A DNA stretch of 64,000 nt from contig CM061141.1 of assembly GCA_030789695.1 (NCBI GenBank), positions 166,415,079 to 166,479,078 of the forward strand. Reading direction: 5' to 3'. The position numbers and the translations under genes were made by a program. Below the pieces are notes generated by a model. It saw only the letters and a program-made list of their open reading frames with translations, had not been told where the DNA came from and made no database searches. Positions 44,220-54,784 of the stretch are shown here, piece after piece; the first letter of the stretch is position 1; the number at the start of each line of letters is the position of its first letter. Source of the DNA: Scilla litardierei. Taxonomy: Eukaryota > Streptophyta > Magnoliopsida > Asparagales > Asparagaceae.

Positions 44220-45400
44220 CATAGGACCACATGACGGTCTTAAGGAGTAGGTCGTCCAGCAGGGGCCAGATCGACCTCTCCTCTAGTGACAGGGACGACA
44301 ACAACCGGACTGCAGCCTGATCGGCCTCGGAGAGGGTCAGTGTCAAGTCATATTGACACAGGCCCCCAACCTGTCAGGATCACAGCATCCCCGGGGAAAA
44401 CGACAAAGACATAGTTTGAACTCTAGTCTCCCACCCAACGGGGCAGGCCAAGCAAGCATTCCCTCTCCGCTTGGGCGCGGATGTGCTACCACGATCCTTG
44501 ACCGACGGTCTGAACCCGAAAATAATGGAAGAAGAGGGGCAGGGTCGGCTCCAAGCGGTGTAGGTGGCAGATCATAACAAACCCGACTAGCGCCGCTATT
44601 GAATACGGGGTCAGCTGGCATAGGGCCACCATCAAGAACTCCATGACCCGGATGATGAAAGGATGGAGGGGGAAGCAGAGCCCCATATGGAACATCTCGA
44701 CGTAAACACCGGCCTCATAGCTCCTTGGGAAACAGATCCTTTCGTCGCTGAAGGGGATCTAGACGTCATACGGATGACACAAGTACTTCTCATGGATCTC
44801 CGTGGCTGTTGAGAAGGGGACAATAGACGATGACCTGAGGATCGCCAGGGGAACGTCGAACCGGTCCACTACCTGAACCTCATCCCTACAGGCCGGATCC
44901 TCAAAGAGCAAGCCTTTCCCTTTATCCAGTACTGGACATGTTGCCGGGGGGTCGCTGGGCCTTGAAGACGGAGGGTTACCAGACTCGGGAACCGGAGGGG
45001 CCCCGGACCCCGGCGTGGAACCGCTTATTCTAAGCACAGCCATAGGAATGATCTGTCATGCCCCGCTTCCCTAAAATGGAGGCGAGACGTGAGAAGGTCC
45101 GCTCAGACGTGGAGCTGTGAAGCTGCACGCCTGATAAGCGTCAATTTAGTATTAGCAGGTCCCTGTAAACGCAAACGAAAGAACAACAATAATAATGATA
45201 ATAATAACATGAGACGGATAAGAAATAACCAATCTCAAAGTCCACAAAATATTCAACATCACAGAAAAAGCCACTAGGCTAAAAAGAAAGAGTCTAAAGG
45301 CCCAGAACAAGGCCAGACAAAGCACAAACACAAACAGAGTATCAAACTAGGTGCCACGCACCGACAACCTAAGCAATCTAACAAAAACCAGACATAGACA

Positions 45401-45508
45401 CTAAGACTGATCTCCAGTGTCTACGAAGTCCTCGATCAACGCGGGTTCTGACTCAGCGTCAGCGAACACCGCGTCCTCAGCAAGTATCTCAGGCTCGGGC
45501 TCTAACAT
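45401..45508 (-). CDS. 35-codon acidic mini-ORF in T1 3' LTR
   Basis: Reads MLEPEPEILAEDAVFADAES and ends DTGDQS. The identical reading frame is at 52683-52790 in the 5' LTR, where it would be on the element transcript. T2 has a 35-codon counterpart (62356-62463) with the shared blocks EPE, AED-VFAD and the same DTGDQS end, although much of the LTR has diverged. An overlapping out-of-frame ATG lies 35 bp upstream. Confidence 0.5.
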   Translation of the reverse strand: MLEPEPEILAEDAVFADAESEPALIEDFVDTGDQS

Positions 45509-45568
45509 GTGTCACCCAAAAGAGAAAAGGGGCACATGTCAGCAAGTCGAAAGACTTGTGCAAGGAAA

Positions 45569-46280
45569 CTGAAGGGAATATAAACTAACAACCTAACAGT
45601 TAGAGCATGGTGCATGGCATGGCAAGTAAGGTAGTAACAAGTAAGGTAAAGTACAAGTAGCAAGTGGTAGTTGTGACATGTAATGTCAAGTAACAAGTAC
45701 AAGTACAAGGGATCACCCACACATAGATCCCCTATTGCCCGCAGGCTGTAGTCATGTACAAGGGATCACTCAGAGAGTGCCCTATTGCCCGCAGGCTGTG
45801 TTGAGCTCGTTTTCTGGACCACGAGCCAGAATTGTAATAGGCCTAGGGTTGTGCCCGTAAAACGGGTGCCTAGCCGGAACAAATAGCACAAGTATGCAGC
45901 GATGCTACGCAATCACGATGAGTATTCAATTATGCAATGACATGAGCAGATACTCACGTACCGTTAATTGAATTTAAACATGACAGGCAAAATGCAATGA
46001 CATTAACAATATTCGCATACCGTTAATTTAAATTAAACATGGCAGTTAAAATACAATAGCAGTTAAGGATGCATGGATGACATGAATAGTTAATACACGT
46101 ACCGTTAAGGGAAATTAAACGTGACATACAAGCATGATGAGGGGGACGGACCAAGCTTCGTTGTCAAGCTAGGTCAATGGCGTCCAAACGGCTATCCTTT
46201 CACCGTCTAGTCTCTTTTACGCTAAAGCAAGATAATGGCCTAAGACATGGCCCAAATCAAGAGATGCAAGTTTTACTTGC
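45569..46280 (-). other. candidate GC-AG leader intron in T1 LTR
   Basis: Begins GCAAGT after TATCAG and ends 'tatattcccttcag' before TTTCCTTGCACAAG (712 bp). CTAAC lies about 30 bases before the acceptor. T2 has CAG/GCAAGT and the same exon start TTTCCTTGCACAAG after its acceptor. The 5' LTR copy of this segment (about 52855-53567) would be the transcribed one. Confidence 0.55.
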
Positions 46281-46763
46281 CTGATACCGGGATTGACGAG
46301 CAATGAAGATCGTCACACGAGCTAACTACGGAATAGATCACTGTTATGGCAAAACAATTATTAGAACAATGATTCTAAATCGATTTCTTAATAGAATCCT
46401 AATTGTCTAATAATCCATTTTATTAGGGTTTCACAATGTCAATGTGGGTTATGCTAAAACTAAAGGATCGAGTATTACCGTGAAGAAGCGGAGGAACGAT
46501 GCCGAGCAACCACGGCAACGGAAGAACGATCCGGCTCAGATCTGGAAATGAGGGAAAAATCTGGAGAAATAGGTTTGGATGTGGATTTTGGGGGTTTGAT
46601 GAAGGTTTGAGGAAGATGAGAGGTAGAATGTGTTAAGTGAGGGTTTAGATGATGGATTTTGGGCTTGGGATGAAGGAATAAGGGTTTGAGGTAGTAGGGG
46701 GCTCAATGGGGGAGAAACTATGGTTTTAGGTCATGAGGGAGAAGAAGAAAACGTTTGGAGGGG

Positions 46764-46771
46764 TATTTATA
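46764..46771 (-). promoter_or_regulatory. T1 LTR TATA box
   Basis: TATAAATA on the minus strand, followed by C-rich sequence. The same box at 54046-54053 in the 5' LTR is the likely element promoter. Confidence 0.7.
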
Positions 46772-46817
46772 GAGTTTGGTGGCGGCTAGGGCAAAACTAG
46801 TGTTTCCTGTACTGTTT

Positions 46818-47225
46818 AGTCGGTCAAAGAGCAACCACTGACCGACTAGTTTGGTAACTAGTCGGTCGGTTGACCAACGCAGACCGACTAAGTGTAAACA
46901 GTAACCCAGACGAAAATTAGGATTTAGATTTAGTCGGTCAAAGAACAACTACTGACCGACTAGTTTGACATCTAGTCGGTCGGTGAACGTTCTTAGACCG
47001 ACTAAGAGTAAACAGTAACTAGTACCAAAAATAGTTAAAGAGTTAGTCGGTTAAAGAAGCATTGCCGACCGACTAGTTTGCAACCTAGTCGGTCAACCAA
47101 CGTTCTTAGACCGACTAACGACAAACAGTAACTCCTGAACATTTAACAAAGCCAACTAGTCGGTTCAAGAAGGTTTTCCGACCGACTGGATCGTTATCTA
47201 GTCGGTCGGTGCCCCTTCTTACACC
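46818..47225 (-). repeat. T1 U3 array of GACCGACTAG palindromes
   Basis: At least four units of about 80-130 bp each hold a pair of inverted arms, 'tagtcggtc' and 'gaccgacta', often joined as CTAGTCGGTCGGT or GACCGACTAGTT. The array lies directly upstream of the TATA box in sense orientation and is present in both LTRs (54097-54500). Such arrangement suggests binding sites for a dimeric protein. Confidence 0.7.
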
Positions 47226-47555
47226 GGCTAATGAGCACCAAAAGTTCCGAAATGGAGCGCGGAGCTCCGGGATGGTTTCCTAAGTCTCCTAGGCTCGTTC
47301 TAACTCTAAGATATCGACGTTATGAAGCCCTGAAGCCCGTCACGAATGACTTACTTCAAACACACCGACCGACAGAAGAATCTAGAGAATCACGACGAAA
47401 CGAACGAAAATGAAAACTACGACGACAGAAATGGAAATCACAACAATGGAAAACAACCAAATACATAAATATATATAATAAAATCCATACATGAAAAACC
47501 AGTCGTTACATCCTCCCCAACTTAAGAAAAATTCCGTCCTCGGAATTCCCAACAC

Positions 47556-50500
47556 TCACGTGTCCGGGAACAAAAGTGGGTATCGCTCTCGCATCTCATC
47601 TTCTTTCTCCCAAGTAGACTCTCCTAGTGAACCGTGCCGCCACATCACTCTAACAAGATCGACGACCTTGTTCCGAAGTGACTTCTGACGCCTGTCCAGA
47701 ATCTGCACTGGATGCTGGTCATACGTCAATTCTGGGCGAACGGTAATCTCCGAGAAATCTACGGCATGAGATGGATCGCTGATGTATCGACGAAGCTGCG
47801 ACACATGGAAAACATCGTGAACTCCTTCCAAAGATGGCGGCAAGGCTAAGCGGTAAGCTACCTCGCCAACCCTCTCCAGAATATCAAACGGTCCAATGTA
47901 TCGCGGGCTCAACTTCCCTCGCTTCCCAAAACGAATCACTCCACGATTCGGGGAAATCCTCAGAAACACATGATCCCAAGGCTGAAACTCCAAAGGACGA
48001 CGTTTGGCATCCGCCCAATGCTTAAAATGGTCCTGAGCAATCCTCAACCTCTCCCGAATATTCCTGACAACCTCCACAACCTCCACAATCATCTCAGGTC
48101 CCAACAGCTCCCTATCACCAACGTCATCCCAACTCAATGGCGATCGACACTTCCTCCCATACAAAGTGGTGAAAGGCACCATGCCAATAGACACCTGGTA
48201 GCTGTTGTTGTAAGAGAACTCCACCAAGTGTAGGTGGTCCTCCCACGAACCCTTAAAATCCAACATGCACGCCCTCAGCGTGTCCTCCAAAATCTGAATC
48301 GTCCTCTCGGACTGGCCATCAGTCTGTGGATGGTACGCAGTGCTGAAACTCAGACGCGTACCCAAACTTTTCTGCAAACTCTGCCAGAACTGAGATGTGA
48401 ATCTCGTGTCTCTGTCCGACACGATACTCACGGGGACCCCATGAAGTCGCATGACCTCGTGCATGATTCACGTTACATCACAATCTAGGCTAGCAAAAGG
48501 AAACAGAAATGGAGAGTAAAAGAATTTACCTCCATGTATCTCCTCGCTAGCGTCTCAGTGGACTGTCCCACTCGGAATGGAATAAAGTGCATGGATTTGG
48601 TCAATCGATCTACGATCACCTAAATCACGGCATTCTGCTTCGGACTCCGAGGTAGTCCAGTCACGAAATCCATAGTGATGTGTTGCCACTTCCACTCCAG
48701 AATCGGAAGCGGATGTAGCAACCCCGCCGTAAGCTGATGCTCCGCCTTCACTTGCTGGCAAACCAAACACTTTGCCACACTCCGAGCCACGCTCCTCTTC
48801 ATACCATGCCACCAATAGTTCAGACGAAGATCCTTGTACATCTTGGTCCCACCAGGATGCACGAAATACGGCGAGCTATGTGCCTCCACCATCAACTCCT
48901 CTCTAATATCCCCAGCTGGCACACACAACCTGGCTCTAAACCTCAGCGAGCCATCCTCATGAATCAAAAAGTCAGTCCGCAGACCGGCTTCCACCTGCTC
49001 CCGAATATTCACCAGCTTCGGATCCTCAGCCTGTCCAGCCTTGACCCGATCCACAAGCGTCGACTGTATCTGCATACACATCAACGAGGAATCCTCCCCA
49101 GGAAGAACAATCTCCACTCTAGACTCGCAAAAATCCTGCTGCAATCTCCACTGCGAAGTCAACATCATCACTACGGGAAGCCTACTCAAAGCATCTGGAA
49201 CCACATTCACCTTGCCAGGGTGATACTGCAGATCAATCTCATAATCCACCATGAGCTCCAACCATCGACGCTGTCGCATGTTGAGCTCCTTCTGGGTAAA
49301 AATATACTTCAAGCTTTTGTGATTGGTGAAGATTTTCACTTTCTCACTCAGCAGGAAGTGTCTCCAAATCTTAAGAGCAAACACAACAGCAACCAACTCC
49401 AAATCATGCGTCGGGTAATTCATCTCATGAACCTTGAGCTGACGAGAAGCGTAAGCCACCACATGTCCATGCTGATGCAAAACACAACTGAGGCCCTTGC
49501 CAGAAGCATCGCAAAATATCTCGAATCCTCCACTGCGATCAGGCATAGCAAGAACAGGGGCAGTCGTCAGCCTCTCCCTCAGAACACCAAAGGCATCCTC
49601 ACAATCACCCGACCAAACAAAAGCAACATCCTTCCGCGTCAACCTGGTTATCGGCTCCGCAATACGGGAAAAGTCCTTAATGAAACACCGATAATATCCC
49701 GCCAAACCAAGAAAACTCCGAATCTCAGACGCAGACGACGGAACAGGCCACTCCCTGATGGCCCTAATCTTCTCGGGATCCACTGAAATACCATCTCCAG
49801 TCACCACATGCCCGAGAAAAGCAACTCTGTCCAGCCAAAACTCGCACTTTGAAAACTTAGCATACAACCGATGCTTCCTCAAAATCTCCAGCACCGTCCT
49901 CAAGTGCGAGACATGCTCTTCCTCCGACTTCGAATAGATCAGAATGTCGTCAATAAAGATAACGACAAACTTATCCAAAAAGTCATAGAAAATCAGGTTC
50001 ATCAGATTCATGAAAACTGCGGGTGCGTTTGTTACGCTGAAAGGCATAACCACAAACTCATAGTGTCCATACTTCGTCCCGAAAGCTTTCTTCGGCACAT
50101 CATCCTTCTTCACCTTCAACTGATGGTAACCACTCCTCAAATCCAACTTAGAAAACACCCTCAAACCTCCAAGCTGATCAAAAATATCATCGATGCGAGG
50201 CAACGAGTATTTATTCTTAATGGTCACCGCATTCAACTCCCGATAGTTCACGCACATGCGACGCGAACCATCCTTCTTCTTCACCAACAACACCGGTGCT
50301 CCCCACGGAGACACACTAGGGTTGATGTAACCCTTCTGCATAAGCTCATCTAACTGCCTACGTAACTCCTCCAACTCTGCTGGTGCCATACGATAGGGTG
50401 CCTTCGAAATGGGCTGCGCACCTGGAATAAGATCAATAGAAAACTCCAGGGCTCGATCAAGTGGCAGTCCAGACATCTCCTCGGGAAAGACGTCATCAAA

Positions 50501-50949
50501 ATCTCGCACCACAGCTGGCCTCTCCAACTCCATCTGCATAGCCACAACCTCCACCGGTCTGGCCCGAAATCTGACAGGACCAAGCGAACTGCTACCACGG
50601 CTGAACTTAAATACTGGATGTCCGGGAATTTCGAACACCACCTTCTTCCTCCGACAGTCAATCGTGGCATAGAAGCTCGCAAGCCAATCCATCCCAAGGA
50701 CCGCATCGTACTTGATGATGTCATGGACAATGAAATCAGCACAAAGCTCACGTCCACAAACCACCAACGGGCAAGAATTGCACCCATGATGCACCGAGAC
50801 CACACCGTTCCCTGTGACGATATTCCAACTCTTAGGAAGAGAGGACGTCGACAAGGAATGCTTCTCCACGAAGCTCCAAGAAATAATACACATCGATACA
50901 CCAGAGTCAAAGAGAACTCGTGTAGGAAATGTGCACACCAAAAACACAC
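47556..50949 (-). pseudogene. pol: T1 pol (protease, RT, RNase H, integrase)
   Basis: Pol starts at 50949 after the candidate gag-pol intron. Protease D-S-G is at residues 22-24 of the 50971-48620 frame. RT residues about 210-375 hold [10 protein letters not shown] (D277) and FIDD (339-342), the gypsy form of YXDD. RNase H starts with CDASGKGL, but TNHKSL replaces the usual D-H with N-H, so one catalytic aspartate is lost. The integrase zinc finger H-H-C-C (ending CLVCQQ) follows, then MDFVTG (first D). A TAG at 48620-48622 replaces tryptophan. After a 74-bp candidate intron the frame continues with VSDRD (second D), DGQSERT (E) and a chromodomain-like tail ([11 protein letters not shown]), ending at 47556. 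Confidence 0.85.
48456..48529 (-). other. candidate intron within T1 integrase
   Basis: Two integrase parts in the same protein order are separated by 74 bp starting GTAAATTCTTTT with stops in all useful frames. AG ends at 48456 before GTCATGCGACTT. Removing it would leave the reading frame intact but one residue shorter than usual, and the acceptor lacks a strong pyrimidine run. An insertion-plus-decay explanation is possible. Confidence 0.35.
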
Positions 50950-51064
50950 CTACAAACAGTCTAACAATCAAGCCCTAGTCTAGCAACAAACATGAGCAAG
51001 CAACCATACATAATCTAACAATCAAACATAACTAAGGAAGAAAAATAGCTAGAATGAGCGTTAC
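50950..51064 (-). other. candidate intron between T1 gag and protease
   Basis: The 115-bp segment begins GTAACGCTCATTC and ends GACTGTTTGTAG. The upstream coding frame ends in ...VIT plus one base, and the downstream frame restarts with two bases plus a protease beginning, so removal joins the frames exactly (phase 1). Unspliced, the gag frame stops 16 codons later. Gypsy Tekay elements usually have gag and pol in one frame, and the junction here is where that frame would run on. Confidence 0.65.
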
Positions 51065-52193
51065 CTGTAATAACCTCGTCCACGGCCATGCTCTCCTCCT
51101 CAGTCATCAGAAAAGCCTGCCATCTCGGTGGAACAGCCTGCCGAAAGGCCTGTCTCTGTGGAACAAGGGGCGCTCCACGTCCAGCGGGCACAGGAGCACG
51201 CAGTTGCAACAGCTGTGCTGCAATAGGAGCCCGCCAAGGCTGCTTCGACTTGGGACACTCTCTGATGGTATGGGCAGGATCTCCGCAGACAATACACTGC
51301 CCCAGGAACCTCCTACACTGATCCCTGAGGTACCCGGTCTTGCCGCAGAAATGGCAAGTCTTCAGAATAGGCCCTCCTGGCCTCTTGAACTGCACCGGAT
51401 GATTAGGCTTGAAACCAGGCCTAACCACCGCCCTGGCCTGCTCCATAGGCCTCTTCCCAGCTCCTGAAACATATCACTGCCTCTGGTTCAAATTCAACTC
51501 TTGCCGCCTCGCAGCAATCAGAACCTTCTGATATGTCTCCAGGTCAGAAGAGGTCACAAAGCTCTGAAGCTCCAAGGCTAGTCCCTGAAGAAATCGCTGA
51601 GCTTTCTCATCGGCATCTTGCACCATCTTTGGTGCAAACCGACTGAGCCTCGTGAACTCCTGGTGGTACTGATCCACCGACAAACTCCCCTGCTTCAGAT
51701 CTATGAAGCGCTACAGCATCACCTGCCTAGCAGCCTTCGGAAAGAATTCTCCATCAAATCTGGCCTTGAAGGTAGCCCAAACTATAGGCTCCACCGGCAT
51801 CTTCTCTTCAGCATCCCACCAGTTTCTGGCATTATCCTTCAGCTGCCTCTTAGCCAAATCAACCCATCCAGCCAGGTTAATCTTCGCCATCACCAGGTTA
51901 TCCTCAATGTTCCTTATCCACTCGTCCGCAGCCAAAGGACCTTCAGAACCATCAAAATATGCGGGACCCAGCTCCCGGAACTGCTTCGCTCCAGGCTCGG
52001 GGCGAGGGACTTCCACTGCCCGAGCAGCTCGAGCGGCCGGAGCATTCTGGACCTGCAGCAGCACGCCCTGTTGAACCTGCATCATCTGCATCATCATCCT
52101 CATCATCTCTCCATTGGTGGGTTCCCGCTCAGGCTCCTCGTCATGAGGGGTCGCACCACTACCTCCACCACGGGTGATTCGCCTTCCTGCCAT
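51065..52193 (-). pseudogene. gag: T1 gag with two zinc knuckles
   Basis: Starts MAGRRITRGGGSGATPHDEE at 52193, the first ATG after the leader. The retrotransposon gag domain contains FRELGPAYFDGSEGPLAADEW and WWDAEEKMPVEPIVWATFKA. TAG at 51711-51713 replaces CAG, and TGA at about 51474-51476 interrupts the linker. The C-terminal part has two CCHC knuckles: CHFCGKTGYLRDQC and CIVCGDPAHTIREC, which bind RNA. T2 gag is colinear and keeps glutamine codons where T1 has stops, and the reverse. It ends at the candidate intron with VITG. Confidence 0.85.
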
Positions 52194-52309
52194 CTAATGA
52201 CACAGAAAACGAAACAATTAGACTCATAGCTTAGGGCTCGGATGTCGAATTTATTTGTTGGACAATCTTATTTTATTATCGTTATCCCGATAATTGCAGT
52301 TACAGAGAC

Positions 52310-52335
52310 GACCTGCATGGGCCACCACTAAAACA
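52310..52335 (-). promoter_or_regulatory. T1 primer-binding region (unusual)
   Basis: Directly after the 5' LTR the minus strand reads TGTTTTAGTGGTGGCCCATG. T2 has GGTTTTATTGGCGGCCCATG at the same place. The conserved TGGYGGCCCATGCAGG 7-8 bp after the LTR is probably the primer site. I do not recognise the tRNA. It is not the initiator-Met site usual in Tekay elements. Confidence 0.45.
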
Positions 52336-54784
52336 TGTCACGCCCCGCTTCCCTAAAATGGAGGTGAGACGTGAGAAGGTCCGCTCAGACGTGGAGCTGT
52401 GAAGCTGCACGCCTGATAAGCGTCAATTTAGTATTAGCAGGTCCCTGTACACGCAAACGGAAGAACAACAATAATAATGATAATAATAACATGAGACGGA
52501 TAAGAAATAACCAATCTCAAAGTCCACAAAATAGACAACATCACAGAAAAAGCCACTAGGCTAAAAAGAAAGAGTCTAATGGCCCAGAACAAGGCCAGAC
52601 AAAGCACAAACACAAACAGAGTATCAAACTAGGTGCCACGCACCGACAACCTAAGCAATCTAACAAAAACCAGACATAGACACTAAGACTGATCTCCAGT
52701 GTCTACGAAGTCCTCGATCAACGCGGGTTCTGACTCAGCGTCAGCGAACACCGCGTCCTCAGCAAGTATCTCAGGCTCGGGCTCTAACATGTGTCACCCA
52801 AAAGAGAAAAGGGGCACATGTCAGCAAGTCGAAAGACTTGTGCAAGGAAACTGAAGGGAATGTAAACTAACAACCTAACAGTTAGAGCATGGTGCATGGC
52901 ATGGCAAGTAAGGTAGTAACAAGTAAGGTAAAGTACAAGTAGCAAGTGGTAGTTGTGACATGTAATGTCAAGTAACAAGTACAAGTACAAGGGATCACCC
53001 ACACATAGATCCCCTATTGCCCGCAGGCTGTAGTCATGTACAAGGGATCACTCAGAGAGTGCCCTATTGCCCGCATGTTGTGTTGAGCTCGTTTTCTGGA
53101 CCACGAGCCAGAATTGTAATTGGCCTAGGGTTGTGCCCACAAAACGGGTGCCTAGCCGGAACAAATAGCACAAGTATGCAGCGATGCTACACAATCACAA
53201 TGAGTATTCAAGTATGCAATGACATGAGCAGATATTCGCGTACCGTTAATTGAATTTAAACATGACAGGCAAAATGCAATGACATGAACAATATTCGCAT
53301 ACCGTTAATTTAAATTAAACATGGCAGTTAAAATACAATAGCAGTTAAGGATGCATGGATGACATGAACAGTTAATACGCGTACCGTTAAGGGAAATTAA
53401 ACGTGACATACAAGCATGATGAGGGGGACGGACCAAGCTTCGTTGTCAAGCTAGGTCAATGGCGTCCAGACGGCTATCCTTTCACCGTCTAGTCTCTTTT
53501 ACGCTAAAGCAAGATAATGGCCTAAGACATGGCCCAAATCAAGAGATGCAAGTTTCACTTGCCTGATACCGGGATTGACGAGCAATGAAGATCATCACAT
53601 GAGCTAACTACGGAATAGATCACTGTTATGGCAAAACAATTATTAGAACAATGATTCTAAATCGATTTCTTAATAGAATCCTAATTGTCTAATAATCCAT
53701 TTTATTAGGGTTTCACAATGTCAATGTGGGTTATGCTAAAACTAAAGGATCGAGTATTACCGTGAAGAAGCGGAGGAACGATGCCGAGCAACCACGGCAA
53801 CGGAGGAACGATCCGGCTCAAATCTGGAAATGAGGGAAAAATCTGGAGAAATAGGTTTGGATGTGGATTTTGGGGGTTTGATGAAGGTTTGAGGAAGATG
53901 AGAGGTAGAATGTGTTAAGTGAGGGTTTGGATGATGGATTTTGGGCTTGGGATGAAGGAATAAGGGTTTGAGGTAGTAGGGGGCTCAATGGGGGAGAAAC
54001 TAGGGTTTTAGGTCATGAGGGAGAAGAAGAAAACGTTTGGAGGGGTATTTATAGAGTTTGGTGGCGGCTAGGGCAAAATTAGGGTTTCCTGTACTGTTTA
54101 GTCGGTCAAAGAGCAACCACTGACCGACTAGTTTGGCAACTAGTCGGTCGGTTGACCAACGCAGACCGACTAAGTGTAAACAGTAACCCAGATGAAAATT
54201 AGGATTTAGATTTAGTCGGTCAAAGAACAACTACTGACCGACTAGTTTGACATCTAGTTGGTCGGTGAACGTTCTTAGACCGACTAAGAGTAAACAGTAA
54301 CTAGTACCAAAAATAGTTAAAGAGTTAGTCGGTTAAAGAAGCATTGCCGACCGACTAGTTTGCAACCTAGTCGATCAACCAACGTTCTTAGACCGACTAA
54401 CGACAAACAGTAACTCCTGAACATTTAACAAAGCCAACTAGTCGGTTCAAGAAGGTTTTCCGACCGACTGGATCGTCATCTAGTCGGTCGGTGCCCCTTC
54501 TTACACCGGCTAATGAGCACCAAAAGTTCCGAAATGGAGCGCAGAGCTCCGGGATGGTTTCCCAAGTCTCCTAGGCTCGTTCTAACTTTAAGATATCGAC
54601 GTTATGAAGCCCGTCACGAATGACTTACTTTAAACACGCCGACAGACGGAAGAATCTAGAGAATCACGACGAAACGAACGAAAATGAAAACTACGGAGAC
54701 GGAAATGTAAATCAGAACAAGGGAAAGCAACCAAATACATAAATATATATAATAAAATCCATACATGAAAAACCAGTCGTTACA
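52336..54784 (-). repeat. T1 5' LTR (2449 bp)
   Basis: Aligns over its full length with the 3' LTR. It carries the mini-ORF (52683-52790), TATA (54046-54053) and palindromic array (54097-54500). 8 bp shorter than the 3' LTR, mainly by loss of 'ccctgaag'-like copy near 54610. Confidence 0.9.
52683..52790 (-). CDS. 35-codon acidic mini-ORF in T1 5' LTR leader
   Basis: Same 35 codons as the 3' LTR copy, ending TGDQS, 347 bp before the LTR end. In the transcript it lies upstream of gag and could regulate gag translation as an upstream ORF. Conservation with T2 supports selection at the protein or structural level. Confidence 0.5.
   Translation of the reverse strand: MLEPEPEILAEDAVFADAESEPALIEDFVDTGDQS

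Larger units (their letters stand above)
42892..45043 (-). pseudogene. G3 antisense gene (three exons, most complete copy)
   Basis: The gene starts MAVLRISGSTPGSG at 45043. Exon 1 (45043-44220) holds the conserved domain: FDVPLAI, EIHEKYLCHPYDV, VFHMGLCFPLHPFIIRVMEF-like part, RLEPTLPLFFHYFRVQ, LSEADQAAVRLLSSLSLEE. It has frame problems near 44760 and 44350 and a TAG after GQGSW. Candidate intron 1 is 44157-44219. Exon 2 (44156-43499) has EMTGQEFSRDVGELI, a lysine/glutamate-rich patch and ATQLARSSVLPRDRSLLER, and ends in TAG for CAG. Candidate intron 2 is 43436-43498 with in-frame TGA. Exon 3 (43435-42892) has the coiled coil LRRHVHELTSEVMDQKGALA and the C-terminal YEDLLAPRIVRAFRDSFERF. Element T1 inserted only 10 bp before the ATG and separates gene and promoter. 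Confidence 0.7.
45054..47510 (-). repeat. T1 3' LTR (2457 bp)
   Basis: Ends TGTCATGCCCC (45054) and GTCGTTACA (47510). On the minus strand it contains the U3 palindromic array (47225-46818), a TATA box (46771-46764), a candidate leader intron (46280-45569) and a mini-ORF (45508-45401). Confidence 0.9.
45054..54784 (-). mobile_element. Tekay-like Ty3/gypsy element T1, near-complete
   Basis: A 9.7-kb element on the minus strand: 5' LTR 52336-54784, gag 52193-51065, candidate intron, pol 50949-47556, 3' LTR 45054-47510. The duplication tgatc flanks it (45049-45053 and 54785-54789). Protease, reverse transcriptase, RNase H, integrase order is Ty3/gypsy. The integrase C-terminus with a degenerate chromodomain-like tail points to a chromovirus of Tekay/Del type. 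The LTRs differ at about six places in the first 215 bp and less elsewhere, so T1 is the youngest insertion here. It has only a few stops. Confidence 0.9.

Noticed and set aside
47556..52193. Endogenous pararetrovirus (caulimovirus-like) origin for the gypsy-type polymerase
   Set aside because: An integrase with HHCC and D,D,E motifs follows RNase H and the whole is flanked by LTRs and a 5-bp duplication, so it is a Ty3/gypsy retrotransposon.
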